This document shows positions 45,884-58,512 of a stretch of 64,000 nucleotides of DNA, one piece after another; position 1 is the stretch's first letter, and each line of letters begins with the position of its first letter. The stretch covers positions 13,935,597 through 13,999,596 of the forward strand of contig NC_063446.1 of NCBI RefSeq assembly GCF_020379485.1, given 5' to 3'. A program made the position numbers and the translations under genes. Source of the DNA: Brassica napus (Eukaryota; Streptophyta; Magnoliopsida; Brassicales; Brassicaceae). The notes beneath the pieces were generated by a model, which was not told the DNA's origin, ran no database searches, and was given only the letters and a program-made list of their open reading frames with translations.

Positions 45884-46818
45884 CTAGATTTGGATCCGCA
45901 CAACCGTGCGGGTATTAATTTTCATGTTTATATATATTTTACATAATTAGAATATATTTTTTAAATTACTTATATATTTAAATGTTTATATACAATTATT
46001 TTAAATATAACAATTTGATAGTTTTCATGCTGTAAGTAAATTGATTATTTCAAATCATCACGTATATTTGGTATTTTTTATTATATATATTTTAAAATTA
46101 TTTTTATTCAATTATTATGATCCTGATCCGTAATTCAAAGAGCTAGATTTTCTTTATCAATATTTTTTTATGTTTATTCATTTAAGACTATAATATATAT
46201 ATATATATATAGATAAATTAATTTTATACATTAATTATCTAATTTACTAATGTTAACCCGTTCTACCAACATATTATATTTCTAGCATAAATTTTTAATG
46301 TTTGTGAAAATAAAATATATTAATTTATCAGTTGAAAATAATTTTATCATATTTAGTTAAATACAATGTTTTATTTTAAAATGATAGATATAACTATAAA
46401 ATAGTAAAATTTGATATATTTTTTATTCATTTTATAAAAGATAACTGAGTGTATATATATATATATATTAATGTATAATATATATATTAATGTATAATAA
46501 CATTAATTTCTTTATTAATTACAAAATTAGTGAAAATATTTATATACAAGTTTTGATAATTAAGATATTGTTATAATGTTCTTCAACACATTTGTTAAAA
46601 AAATTAAATATGTATATTAATCCATATTATTAGTAATAAATGATATATTATTAATCCATATTATTAGTAATAAATGAATATGTTATATTAGAAATGATAT
46701 ATTATTAATCCATATTATTAGTAATAAATGAATGATAACTGATTTTTATTGAGAGTCCATTTTTTTAAAAAAAATCACACATGAATCAAGGTTGTGACTT
46801 CTGTTTTAATATATAAGA
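45884..46818 (-). mobile_element. Non-autonomous Helitron, 935 bp
   Basis: Minus orientation. The 5' end TCTTATATATTAAAACAGAA starts at 46818 and is preceded by A. The 3' end has a perfect 6-bp hairpin CCGCAC/GTGCGG (45896-45911), a spacer, and CTAG at 45887-45884 followed by T. The body is AT-rich with a local tandem repeat. Confidence 0.88.
46618..46735. repeat. Tandem repeat of AATCCATATTATTAGTAATA, three copies
   Basis: Three near-identical units with variable spacers (start points near 46618, 46652 and 46706) within the Helitron. Confidence 0.8.
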
Positions 46819-46869
46819 TTCAATGTTAAAAAAAAAACAAAGCATAGAATTTGTACTAGCAGCAAAAGG

Positions 46870-47156
46870 ATTAATGGAACTTTTTTTTTTTATCAAACCA
46901 TTATTACTTAGATTGCAAAAGAAACAGAGTTTAGCCACTAGGGCCAGAGTTTACAAGCTCCTGAAGACTTCTCTTTGCAAGAGAGTCAGCTTCCAGGTTA
47001 AATGAGCGAGAGATAAACATGAAAGAGATAGATTCGAAGCCTGTGCAGAGAGCAAGGATATCACTAAGAACACTTTGAATCTCCACACATCGGCTTCGGT
47101 TGTTGATACAATCCATAAGGGTTGTTATGTTATTCACTCTCACAACATCTCTGCCT
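46870..47156 (-). mobile_element. LINE 3' scrap (RNase H-like end)
   Basis: Minus frame of 70 codons with the plant LINE RNase H signature: DCINNRSRCVEIQSVLSDI then ISRSFNLEADSLAKRSL, followed by an A-rich tail (46880-46892 on the plus strand as T). It is much shorter than the LINE at 23447 and of a different subfamily. It abuts the Helitron 5' end. Confidence 0.8.
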
Positions 47157-47159
47157 GTT

Positions 47160-48241
47160 GAAATTAGTTTTCAAATCGATTGCTAAATTCATACAATTAT
47201 GAGTATTGTTTTTATGAATTTCGAGAAAAAATATGAATAGTAGTGAACTATTATTCTTTTGGTTTCTCTTGGTTGGATTGTTGAAACTCTTATTTGACAG
47301 GATGGATATGACAACTTTTGAACATCAACAACTACGGATTTCTTCTCCATGGACTACATGTGTATCAGAAGTTCCACCACTATCCAAATCCAGTTGTTTC
47401 CTGACGGACCGGTGTACTCTTTGTGGATCCCGCACTCCACCCCGTCCGGTGATTCTTGTGACTTGTGAATAGCAGATTGTTCAGATCCGTTGCACATGTC
47501 ATTGCGGTGCAGGTTTCGACTTCTCCTCCACTTTTGGCCATGACTTAGTCCTACTTCATTTTGTCTGATTCCGTTTGGATACTTTATGTGCGATCCATTT
47601 TCCGATCTTGTGGTTTTTACTCTATTTCTCGTATGTTCTACATCGGTATAACTTAGTTACGTTTTTGAGGATGCTCATTCTCTTTTCTCATATTATTCGG
47701 ATGACTGTTTGCCGAATATATAATACAACTCGTTCGAAATATTATATATTTAATATGTTAATGTGAATAATCGAATAAGTGTAATTGATGAAATGGACTT
47801 AGTATGATTTTTGTATGGTAGATAAAAGTAGTGATTCTATTTTAATAGAATATATAGATTATTATTTTTTGTATGAGATACTATATGGATATATTGTTAA
47901 TGAGGATGCTCTTAGGCTAAAAACCTTGTGCATAATTACTTGCGTTCAAGGTTTGTCTCACTTATTCAACAGAGAACAATGACATGAGAGTTTTTTTGTT
48001 ATGGTGCCAAATGCCCAGAGGTTGAAGCAGATGCTTCTTTCTAGATTTCATTTGGATTGTAATTAACTTATATGTCATAATTCATTTAGAGATCTGTCGG
48101 GCAGAATAAAGCTCAGTGTTATAAGTTATTCAGGTTAACAAATAAGTTTGATTATAAAAGAGATTTTAGGAAGATTTGGAATTCTTGCCGTATTTCCTTC
48201 TTCTTTTTTTTTCTTTCAAGTTAAATGGCATACGTTAAGTT
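47160..48241. other. Intergenic, no supported gene
   Basis: Somewhat GC-richer at 47330-47640, with open frames of 79 and 63 codons but no recognised domain. Possibly more retroelement debris. Confidence 0.4.
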
Positions 48242-48564
48242 GTTATTGGTTTGTATATTTTAATTGATTTAGAAATCCATATAGTATTTATAAATCCAAG
48301 TAAAATATGTAAATCCGGAGGTTTTCCCTCGGATTTGAGTCTTTGTATTTTTAACTAAAAAATCCAAACAAATCCATTCAAATCAATTATAAAATCAAAT
48401 ATATTAGTAAATCCGTACGATTGAATAACACTTGATTTGATATAGAATTTATGAATTATTAAACCAATAACACATGATTTTAATACAGATTTGAAAATCA
48501 TAGAACCAATAACACTAGATTTAGTTCGGATTTTCAAATCTATTAAAATACAACAACCAATAAC
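48242..48564. mobile_element. Intact MITE, sister of the split element at 23249
   Basis: Termini GTTATTGGTTTGTATATTTT and (reverse complement) GTTATTGGTTGTTGTATTTT, 323 bp. It is the reverse-orientation homologue of the LINE-split copy and defines its empty site. The target duplication is unclear. Confidence 0.8.
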
Positions 48565-48674
48565 CCGTACTTATGTAATCAGTGTAGTGTTATTATGTAG
48601 ATTGTGACACATAAGCATGTTATCTTAATTATATTTTTAAAATTGTGACACATAAGTAGGGAATCTTATATATA

Positions 48675-49100
48675 TCTATATATATAAAAAATGGTTGTCT
48701 CACTACTATTGCGCCACCTAAGCATCCAAGTCACAAAGTCGTTGAACCTGCAGCCAACACGTGTTCCACCATACAGAACTCATCATTTCATTAAACTTAT
48801 ATATTACAGTGTATTTTGGGCTTATAATTGGATTACAGGCCCACACCAACCTTACTATTTTCTAATTAGGTTGGTCTTGCATCTTCTCCGTCCTAAATCG
48901 GTCATTTTCCAATTACACTGTCTTCATCGTTTCGCATGCCATGCCACCGACTCTCAAGCCATTATAACGGTTTCTCATTTATGGTCTAAACTATCCTCCT
49001 TAGCTCTTCCTATAATTTACTCTTATAAATAGGACAATTCTCATAACTTCATCTATCTCATTCATATCTCTCACTTTCAAATACAACCTACAACAATGGC
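48675..49100 (+). mobile_element. Helitron 5' end (plus orientation)
   Basis: A Helitron-type start TCTATATATATAAAAAATGG follows an A at 48674. It is followed by GGGCTTATAATTGG- and AGGCCCA-type motifs common in Brassicaceae Helitrons. A possible short coding start (MATYHLPLSDLKYSSD, 49096 onward) resembles the RPA-like ORFs some carry. No 3' hairpin plus CTAG was found, so it is partial or degenerate. Confidence 0.5.
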
Positions 49101-49399
49101 AACCTACCATCTCCCACTATCTGATTTGAAGTATTCATCAGATAGTTGTTACACATGGAGAAATCCATAACTTCCAAACCCACCATGAAATTTCTAGAAA
49201 ACGAGAGTTTTGGAAGAGACGTTTAGAAATTTCAGTCTGATAATCAAGGCTCCATAAAGTGATAAACAACCTGAAATAGAGTTCATCGAAAGATCCAAGC
49301 TGGTGAGAGAAGTGGTCAAGCTTCAAGCTTCAAGAGATATTTATATAAGCTAATGATTTTCATTGTCCAAGATTGAAATGGTCAAGCTTCGAAAGAAAA

Positions 49400-50975
49400 A
49401 AAGAGAAATATGATCATTAAGAAGAAGATAGTGTTACAGAGAGTGAATAACGTAGAAAACTTATTTCTCATTGTTTTTAAGCGAGAGGTGTGGAATCAGA
49501 AAAAAAGGATGGGGGATCTAGGATTTTAGTGCTACCATTAAAGAAGAAGTGGAAGTTCTAAAAGATGTAGAAACATCAAAAGAAGAGACTAGAGTTAAAA
49601 GATATAAACAAAAAGATGAAAGTATTTAGTAATGGTGAAGGGAACAGAGGCCACAACTGTGCATTCACAAGCCACGTTACCTCTTTTTCTCATTTTCTTT
49701 ATTATTATTATTTATTATATAAAAAAACTTTAATACTGATTTCGAGAATAGATACAAACACATAAATATTCCTTAATTATTTTCGTGTATTATAAATAAA
49801 ATAACTAAACACGAGACTGAAAATTAACCTCTTTACAAATAAACATGAAAATATCTCTTTTAAAATAAAAAAAAATTGTTATTTCATGAAAAAACATATA
49901 AACGAGATAGCAAATAACTTTAGTCTACTTATTTAACTCCGCTAAATCCAATCGACTGTAATTTCTAATCCATAGCCTAAAGTAAACTTTGAAATAAAGT
50001 TAAGAATTATATTTCAAAATATATAATAAATAGATAAATATATAATATCTAAAGTGAATAGTGAAATAAAGTTAAAATGTTGTGAAAATATTATGAAAAT
50101 TATTGCTATTTTACTTAAAATAAATTAAACATTTTAAAGTGAATTTATATTATTAAATTATTTTCCACCTGCCATATTAAACTATTTTAACAGTTGTATT
50201 AAAAGATTTAACTTGACTCAACGAAACCAAAGTTGAATATTTTACGATCGAAAATGTCAGGTGAAAGGGGTCATAAAAATAAATAAAAGTAATTACCAAT
50301 AATGATTCTCATATGATATAAAAAAATTCATTAAAGAAAAAAAATATTAACAAAATACTTAATTCAAACAAATAAAACTAAAGAAGCATATCTAATACCA
50401 CAAGTCACAGTATAAACAATTAGACTTTCAAATCAAACACATAATTAACCGACATTTTCGCTATACGCGGAAAACCACAAGAAACATGAATATTTTGTTA
50501 TTATTTATTAATTTTACTATAGTCAATTTTCTAAATATGTACTATATATACAGAAATAAATGTTACGATCATATTCTAAAAAATAATCAATAACATTTAT
50601 TTAGAAAATTGAAGTAGTTTATTTAAATAATATGGTTTACCTAATCTACAAATATAGTAGCATATAAAAGAAACAATAATGTATATTTTTTATCATAATA
50701 ATTTGACTATTTTAATCCACATTGTCTAAATAAGCAATTATAAACAAATAAAAATATTAATAAATTATAAATAAGTACAATTACATAGTTTTAAAAATAG
50801 CAAAGTTGATATTTCTTTTACTTACCCATCACTTACTTTTTATATTAAGAACGAATCCAATAATACATGCGTGTCTATTCTCGACAAGCAGTAACATTTT
50901 TATTAAGTTGTAATGCATTTCTAAGCGAGACGTGATTATTAAAAGTTTAATATATGCCTCTTCTGTGCGGATCCT
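49400..50975. other. AT-rich, no supported gene
   Basis: Low-complexity A/T DNA. A degenerate hairpin-like TTTTCGC...GCGGAAAA at 50455-50474 might be a decayed Helitron 3' end but lacks CTAG. Confidence 0.4.
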
Positions 50976-50981
50976 GCTGGA

Positions 50982-51070
50982 GTCTGATTGGTATGATCGG
51001 TAGCGGCCCTGGATAAAAGCCATGGAAGTATGTGCGTAGGTGTTAGGTTCGAATATTCTTGGTTACATTT
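50982..51070 (+). mobile_element. Possible tRNA-derived SINE
   Basis: An A-box-like TGATTGGTATGATCGG (50985-51000) and a B-box GGTTCGAATA (51046-51055) at pol III spacing. There is no clear tail or target duplication, so this is weak. Confidence 0.35.
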
Positions 51071-51249
51071 TTATCTTTTATTTTTTTAAAGATTTTTGGT
51101 AACTAAATAATAGGGCTTTAATTTTCTTCGGCCGAGCCTGAGTATGATGAGAGTACATTAGGGTGAAACATAAAAGTGAAAAAGAGTGATAAATAAAATA
51201 GTGGAAAAGAAGAAAGAGAATATAAATGGTGTTAACAAAATTAAGAGTA

Positions 51250-51863
51250 GGAGCTTCTCCAAAAAGACATTCTATTTTAAATTTTGCAAAACTTTATATT
51301 TGAAAGTTAAATTTATATTTTATACTATGATTTTTATATTTGTCATAATTAATTTAAATTCATAAAACTTTACAAATAACTCATTTATAAAAAAAATATT
51401 ACAGCAATATTAATAAATAAAATTTTACATAGAAATACATAATTAAATATTAAATTACAAATAAAATACAATATATGATCAACTAAATTTGTTAAGTTAC
51501 TTTTGTATTATTGTTATTGTCTAAATCTAGTTTTAAAATATTTTAAATCTTATTTTGAAATTTTGATTTAAATTTATCTGTAAAATTTAGATTTATGAAA
51601 ATAAATTTAAAATATTTTTGAGATATAAATTTTATAAGGATAAAAAGATAAATAACAAAATATTTAAAAAACATAAATGTGATGTATAATTGTAAGGAAT
51701 AAAATGAAAATAAAATATGAAACTTCAAATTTGAAGTTTGAGTAGAAAAATTCTATATCTGAAGTTTCACTATTCAAAACTTCAAATTTGAAGTTTTAAA
51801 GTTTTTTTTCTGAGAATAAAAAACTTTATATTTAAAATTATAAAGTATACGTTGGAGATGCTC
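51250..51863. mobile_element. Large Tourist-like MITE, 614 bp
   Basis: Termini GGAGCTTCTCCAAAAAGACA and (reverse complement) GAGCATCTCCAACGTATACT. ACTTTATATTT and AACTTCAAATTTGAAG repeats lie near the right end. The flanks are TA at both sides; a full TAA/TTA duplication is not preserved. Confidence 0.6.
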
Positions 51864-52093
51864 TAAAAGTGAGTGTGTGTGTGTGTTTTTTACTGTTTAA
51901 ATAGTAAATAGAGTAAAAGTAAAAAAGTTTTATTAAAATATCAGTGAAATTCAGAATAATTAAAAAGTTGAAATAATAAGTTACTGATCTAAAATGACTA
52001 TACGGTCACAAACATTATGTCGTCAGGTATTTGACGTATTGTTGATTCCACTGATTACATACTAACCGTGATAAAATATTAACTATACACTTA

Positions 52094-52713
52094 GAGCATC
52101 TCCGATGTATTACTCCATTTTCAACTTCAAAATAGAGTAATTCCAAAATGGAGTTGAGTTTTGGTCCATTGTATTACTCCATTTCCTACTCTAAAATAGA
52201 ATATTTTTAATATATTATGTTTTATGTTATTAAAAAATTAGTAATATCATCTTTCATTTATACTATTTGCAAAATAGTCTATTTTTCGTATGTATGATCT
52301 TTTATGTTTTATATTATATATCTTTTATATGGTGCTTATCTTTTATTTTTTGTATGTACGGTCTTTTATGTTTTATATTATATATATTTTGTTGCATAAA
52401 ATAGTTCACTAGATGGATATTTATATAATTAAAAAATATTAACAGTAATTTTTATAATATATATATTGAAATAATATTTATATATCTATTTATAATAATA
52501 TTTTATTAAAAACTAAAATATTTAAATATGGAGGACCATTTTATAAATAAAAAAGTTCAACTTCATTTTGGAGTAATGAGTTGGTTTACTCCATATTTGG
52601 AGTAATCATATCTATTACTCCATTTTGGAGTGGATTTTGGAGTGTGGTTGAAGATGATTTTACTGTAAAATGGAGTTTGGAGTGGGTTTTGAAGTAGAGT
52701 TGGAGATGGCTTC
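52094..52713. mobile_element. Large Tourist-like MITE, about 620 bp
   Basis: Inverted termini GAGCATCTCCGATGTATTAC and (reverse complement) GAAGCCATCTCCAACTCTAC. Long subterminal arms are rich in TTACTCCATTTTGGAGT motifs in opposite orientations. The target duplication was not resolved. Confidence 0.65.
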
Positions 52714-53434
52714 GGAGGTTCTAGTCCCATGCTTTCATATCGAGTTTACGCTATTTTACCACTTCATTCTGCATTGATCAATGATGACATTTGTAAACAA
52801 TGTTTACGTTTCTATATGATAACCGACGTTATATATTATTTTAAAATTAAATTATTCGACCAAATCATTTCCTCTAGTTACGCTTACATTCTTCAAGAAC
52901 ATAGTTGTTTTTCATGAGTGATAAAAAACAACAGATAAACGGTCAATGCATCTTCTGAAAAGTTTATTAATTGTGTTTTGATTTGAATAACCAAATTATT
53001 AATAAATGACTCACCATCTATATATTGTCCTATCAATTTTCCAACAAGCTAAGTATACGCCTTGTCATAGAACAAAGCATGCAATGATGGATTACGATAA
53101 AAAGGAAGATAACATACATAAACCAAAGAAAAGAAGAAAGTAAAAAATGGCCATGTTATAAAGCCATCATGACCATTGTTTGCCAATTTCAACAAAGTTG
53201 GCCCTCCAAATTTGATATTTCAATGTTTCTTTTCTTATATTATTATTTATAATTCAATGTTTCTTTTATTATATTTTAATTTATATATATATATATGCAT
53301 TATTGTATGAACAAACAGCACCACAATCTCTTCTTGGACCCTAAAGGCAACAAGAAAGAAACCCATATATACGAATTCTATTATTTTCACTATTTAATTT
53401 GATTGTTTCTTGAAGGTATATATAGCTACTACAA

Positions 53435-53740
53435 ATGGATACAATGAAGATTAAACTTCGCGTTATACTAGTCTCTTTCTTACTCATCTCTGAAGTTCCT
53501 GCGATTCTTGGGTTCAGTATGAGAGGCAATACTAGATCGGAGCCGGAAGCATTTCACGGCGGAGATTTCTTCCTGGCGATGAAGATCAGGAAATTGCTGG
53601 TTACAAACTTGCAAGTCGATTATTCAGGTGATTATGATGATGGAGCCTCTTCAGCATCACCATCACCACCAGTGCCTGATTATGATGATGATATCTATAA
53701 AAGGCAAGGTGATGTCCCAAGCCCTGCTATAGGCCACTGA
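53435..53740 (+). CDS. CEP15: Secreted peptide precursor, CEP15-like
   Basis: Single exon, 101 residues. The N-terminal signal peptide is about residues 1-26 (MDTMKIKLRVILVSFLLISE then VPAILG). A variable middle contains acidic repeats (DYSGDYDDG and PDYDDDIYK). The conserved C-terminus KRQGDVPSPAIGH ends at the stop codon. C-TERMINALLY ENCODED PEPTIDES end in SPGxGH-type motifs; group II members (CEP13-15) have a shortened, divergent version, and position matches At2g40530 (CEP15). The mature peptide would be released in the apoplast and hydroxylated at Pro. Here the usual Gly of SPG is Ala. A TATA-rich stretch lies at 53281-53297. Confidence 0.85.
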   Translation: MDTMKIKLRVILVSFLLISEVPAILGFSMRGNTRSEPEAFHGGDFFLAMKIRKLLVTNLQVDYSGDYDDGASSASPSPPVPDYDDDIYKRQGDVPSPAIGH

Positions 53741-55004
53741 TGATACGTTTTCATGTGTATACTGTATACACAGACAGAAATACGCATTTTGGGTTAAAAT
53801 ATTTATACATACATGTTATTTACTTGTTCATATGTGTGTTTGTCTAAGAGATCTCCATATAATCAATTTATGTGTCTTTTTGTTTTGATAATACATATCC
53901 TTCTCTATATATACATTTTTAATTATGTCATTATTCAATAAATGTGACATCTACATTTTATGTATGCATGTAACACTCATAGACAATTCTGCATTTGCCC
54001 TGTTGTAAAAATATTTTCGGTTTTACAAGAAGTTATGTCATATGAAAAAAATTATTTTGTTCTCTTTTTCGGTTTGTTATCGAAGTGTAATTAGTTTAAT
54101 TGATATATATATATATATATATATAGCAACATTGTACAACAGGAATCCAATTGACACCCAAAAAGAAAAACAGGAATTCAATTTTATATAGAACAATTGA
54201 TGAACCAAATGGGTTAATCTACTGTATATTACATAATGTAATGTTTCCAAAGATACCATTGAGATTAGAGAAAGGAGGAAAAACACAAAACGTTCCCTCT
54301 GTTGGTAATAAAAAGAAAAACACAGTGACAGTTGTACAGTCTTGACTCTCTTTTTTTTTTTGACAAAAAACAGTCTTGACTCTTGAACCATTCACCATGG
54401 CAAGTTCAAGTTGTATTTAAAATTCAAGAAACAACGACCATAATACAACAAAAACTCATTAGCATTCTCTCATAATCAATCAATTAAACCTAACATTTTT
54501 AACTTCTAAATTTTGATAATTCAAAATTTAATTGGAAATTACTTGTGACCAATGTAAGCGGTTGTATCTTGAAAATGAAGCGATCTTTAAAATCCCCAGC
54601 ACTTTTTTTTTTTGACAATCAGGAAAATGACTTGCAGAAAATGTGCCCAACTGAAAAGCACATCATTCCGAAAATCACGTATGAAGATTTAAATCATATA
54701 AAATACATTTAGTGTTTTTGCTTTAAAATATCAAATGTTTCTATGTGATTTCATGCATATAATATACTATATGACTTGGTGGAATGTCTCTTTATGCATG
54801 CATAGAATCCACCGACTAGTCTACTAAATGTGTGTTTTGAATTATATTTATATATAACTATAGAATGATTGTTGTGAGTAATCAAGAGGCTTCTCCTGGA
54901 AGTGTCACTCATGAGGATCGTCTCCAATCATATGTTACTCTTACTGGCTCAGTACCTTTTTTTTTTGTATCTGAGTCATCCTATTGTCAAGTGTTTTGAG
55001 ATAT
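53741..55004. other. CEP15 3' flank and intergenic
   Basis: AT-rich, with an (AT)n run near 54105-54124. A coding-like stretch at 54871-54950 (SNQEASPGSVTHEDRLQSYV) is too short to assign. Confidence 0.45.
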
Positions 55005-55190
55005 AGCAAAGACGGAAGAACAACTACTACACAGCTCTTGAGATTCACATAGTAGTAATATGACTAATCTGAACCAACCATAAGCAAAACAAAACATCAA
55101 AATAAACTGAAACTAAAACGTGACGAGGCTTCAGGCAAGCTGTGCAGCATCTCCAGCTCCAGCTTCTTCATCTTGCACTTGGTTAGATAA
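55005..55190 (-). pseudogene. RPS26 last-exon and 3'-UTR fragment
   Basis: Aligns by eye with the end of the functional RPS26 gene (61350-61550). The 3' UTR shares GAGATTCACAT and TAATCTGAAC blocks, and the stop region CGAGGCTTCAGGCA... is shared, with a decayed C-terminus EEAGAGDAAQLA ending in TGA (55133-55131). No upstream RPS26 exon is present. A NAC pseudogene is fused directly upstream. Confidence 0.75.
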
Positions 55191-55214
55191 AATGTTGTTC
55201 TCCACCTTAGTCAC

Positions 55215-55742
55215 CTACTTGGGTTCAACTTTCTTCTCGGTCTTTCCTCGTATGTAACACAACACCAAATCGTCATGAAGACCCTCATGAAGGGAATATA
55301 TTCTGTCATAACCCAACCAGTCTTATCCTCCTTTCCCTTCAATTTCTTGTAGTACACGAAACTCTCCTTGTAACCCTCCACCTTATTGGTTTTATCCATG
55401 ATTGCCTCTTGACCACTAGTCCTTTTCCATCTGCCGCCTTCGCTTTCTCTCCTTCCCGGTACGGTCCAGTTAACACTCTTGAGTCTTGACACCTCTTCTG
55501 TTCCTCTGACTAAAGTAGCACCATTCGTTCTTGAACAGAACGTTGTTAAAGTGATTAAGAAGCCACGGTTCGTCGTTGTACGCATTCAAAGTTGTTATGA
55601 AACCGTTCTTGTTCATGATGACCTTGTTTCGAAGAAAAGCCTTACCAAACCAACCACGGTTGGAAGAAACCGTGATCCAGTAAGATAAACCGGAGCCTTT
55701 AAAGAAAGTTGGTAAACATTCGGTAAATCTCTCACTTATCAT
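55215..55742 (-). pseudogene. NAC-domain transcription factor pseudogene
   Basis: NAC subdomain motifs appear in order over three frames: NDEPWLLNH and NEWCYFSQRNRRG (frame from the ATG at 55742), then RWKRTSGQEAIMDKTNKVEG and KTGWVMTEY, then HDDLVLCYIRGKTEKKVEPK with TAG at 55217-55215. Two frameshifts (near 55480-55510 and near 55288-55293) separate them. The TGWVMTEY and LVLCYI parts correspond to NAC subdomains D and E. Reading past the TAG in the last frame runs into the RPS26 fragment. It belongs to a divergent Brassicaceae NAC-like group and could be a recent pseudogene. Confidence 0.8.
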
Positions 55743-56028
55743 CTTTGCAATACTCTCTAGATTTTCCGTTGGAACTATCTATTTTGATGAGGCTTCATGG
55801 TGGATTATGACGCTTTATTTATAGAATATAATTCAGTCGGTGGCGCAAAAAAAAAAAAAAAAAACCGAGTGGTCTTTTCACTGTTTCCTTTTCCTTTTAA
55901 CGATCATGCTTTTTTCCTTTTCTTGTAGTTTCTTATCTCATTTTTAATCTTTTATTTATATTAATATATCATTTTATTACAAAATTATTAGAATCATTAC
56001 ATCGTCAATCAATATTTATAGGATTTGA
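55743..56028. other. Intergenic
   Basis: Contains a poly(A) run of about 18 near 55847-55864. No gene. Confidence 0.5.
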
Positions 56029-56301
56029 CTAGGGATTAACCCGGGCTACGCCCGGGATTTTTATTTTTTTCTAATTTAAGTTGTTAAATTATTTATATTT
56101 AGGTTATGATATATATTTATATAAATGTTAAGATGCATGTCATAATTAAAATTTATTTTTAAATTTTAACACGTTAAATTAACATATTTTTTACTATTTA
56201 AATATTTTTTTGTAATTTTGTTGGCTATCTAGTTATCATATTTAGCAAAACTATTTGTTGAGTGTTGGAATAAATGTTTTAGATATTTAATTAAACTGCA
56301 G

Positions 56302-56372
56302 AGTATTTTCGGATCGACCACATGCTCAACAATCGATCGATCCGTAAAAAGATGGTCGATCTCCTTGGCCAG
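56302..56372 (+). other. Exon captured by the Helitron, unrecognised
   Basis: A 71-bp open segment bounded by ACTGCAG and GTAAGTAC. It encodes YFRIDHMLNNRSIRKKMVDL then LGQ on the strand opposite to the Helitron. Its composition is clearly richer in GC than the surroundings. The parent gene was not identified. Confidence 0.6.
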
Positions 56373-57599
56373 GTAAGTACAATTTTAGCAAAAATATCTT
56401 TGATTTTCAAATATTAAGTATATAACTATTTTTTTGAATATTATTTTTTTGAATTGTATTTTTTATTAAATTATTGTATTATAATATTTATGTAAATATT
56501 TTTTGTGATGTTTGAATTTGTGCTGTCAGTATACTTAACCTAGATGGTATTTGATGTTTAACAATTTATTTGTTTCTGGAAATAGAAAATAATGATATAT
56601 CAAAACGTATCTAATACTTGTTAAATGATAGTATAATGTAAATTACATCCATTATTTGAAAATAACCATTTGTTGTTTTTATTTTTTTTTTGAATCAGAA
56701 ATTATTTTTATTTAAAAACATTATTCATATATAATATAATAGTTTAAGTTTGGAAGACTAATCTATATATATAAATTATGTATATTTTAAAAAATAATAA
56801 TTTAAGATATTATATATTGAGTAACTGAATAAAAGCTGGATTTCTTATTTTGAAAATGAAATATTTATATTTTTGTCTTCATGTTATACTCACCAATCCA
56901 GCATTGATATTTATAACTCAATATGTTTTTAAAAAAACTTAGTTTTAAGTAATAAACGAATTTAATAAATTAAATTCATCACCTATAATGTTCTGTAAAC
57001 TATATTTGAAAACTCCCTAAAATTATATTTTAAGCATAATATTACTATTATTTAATTTAAGTTATTTTAAGCATATTATGCTAAACCAACTTAAATTATA
57101 TTTACAATAGGACCATCCTAAACCGGTTAATAAACCAAAAACAATACTAAACCAACTTGAACCAATACCTGATTCGGTGAGGAAAGAAGTGTTTCGGGAT
57201 AAACGTTTGAATGATTATTAACTGTAATGGTTTGATAATGAAAGAGTTAGTATGAACATTAACAATAAAATTATGGATTAGATTAATTTAAATTTGTAAG
57301 AATACCTTTGAGTCTATGAAAAACAATTCAATTCCTATGAATAAGTTTGGATTTTGGAAGTTGCGGATTTCCCAACAATGAATCCACCTAACAAAAAGTT
57401 TGTTGTTATAAAAAATCTCCTTCAAGGTCATTAAAGGTTTTTAGGACGGCAAGAGTTGATGGTGGAACCATTTTTTTGCTCGAGTGCTTTGAAGTTTTCC
57501 TTAATAGAGTGAGGTTGATGTTGATGGAATAATGAATTTTATAGGAACTTTCTTGATGTAAAACTATACATTTTTTTTTGTTTAATGTGGTATTTCTAT

Positions 57600-58500
57600 T
57601 TTTATATAATTTACTACCATTTTAAGATAGATGTACATTTTAAGATAGATGTTTAAATCTTAATGTACTTTTTCCATTTTTTTAAATGTTTATTTCCATT
57701 TCTTATATTTTTTATTTACGTAATATCTATATTTTATATTTTAAAATAGATATTTAAATCTTAATGTACTTTTTCCATTTTCTTAAATTGTGTATTTACT
57801 TATATTATATATTTTACATTTTAAGATAGATGTTTAATGCTTAATGAACTTTTTCCATTTTTTTAAAAAAATTGGGTATTTACTTATTATTATATATATA
57901 ATTCATATATTATATATTTACATTATTTACTTATTATTTATTTTCCTGTATATGTATTTCCATTTCTTGTACTTTTTATTTACTTAATATCTCTATTTTA
58001 CATTTTAAGATAGATGTTTAAATCTTAATGTACATTTTCCATTTTCTTTAAATTGTATATTTCCATTTGTTATACTTTCTATTTACGTAATATCTATATT
58101 TTAAATTTTAAGATATATTTTTAAATCTTAATGTAATTTTCCATTTTTAAATTGTGTATTTACTTATATTTTATATTTACTTATTATTTATTTTTCTTTA
58201 TATTGTGTATTTCTATTTCTTATACTTTCTATTTACTAATAATTTTATATTTTAAGATATATTTACATTTTAAGATAGATGTTTAAATACTAATGTACTT
58301 TTTCTATTTTTTTAAATTGTGTATTTCCTTTTCTTATACTTTCTATTTGCGTAATATCTATATTTTACATTTTAATATAGATGTTTAAATATTAATATAC
58401 TTTTTCTATTGTTTTTAAGTTGTGTATTTCTTTTTCTTATACTTTCTATTTACTTAATATCTATATTTTACATTTTAAGATAGATGTTTAATATTTAATG
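57600..58500. repeat. Degenerate ~100-bp tandem repeats in the Helitron
   Basis: About eight imperfect units share ACATTTTAAGATAGATGTTT, AAATCTTAATGTACTTTTTCC and CTTATACTTTCTATTTAC. Spacing varies between about 90 and 130 bp. Confidence 0.8.
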
Positions 58501-58512
58501 TACTATTTCCAT

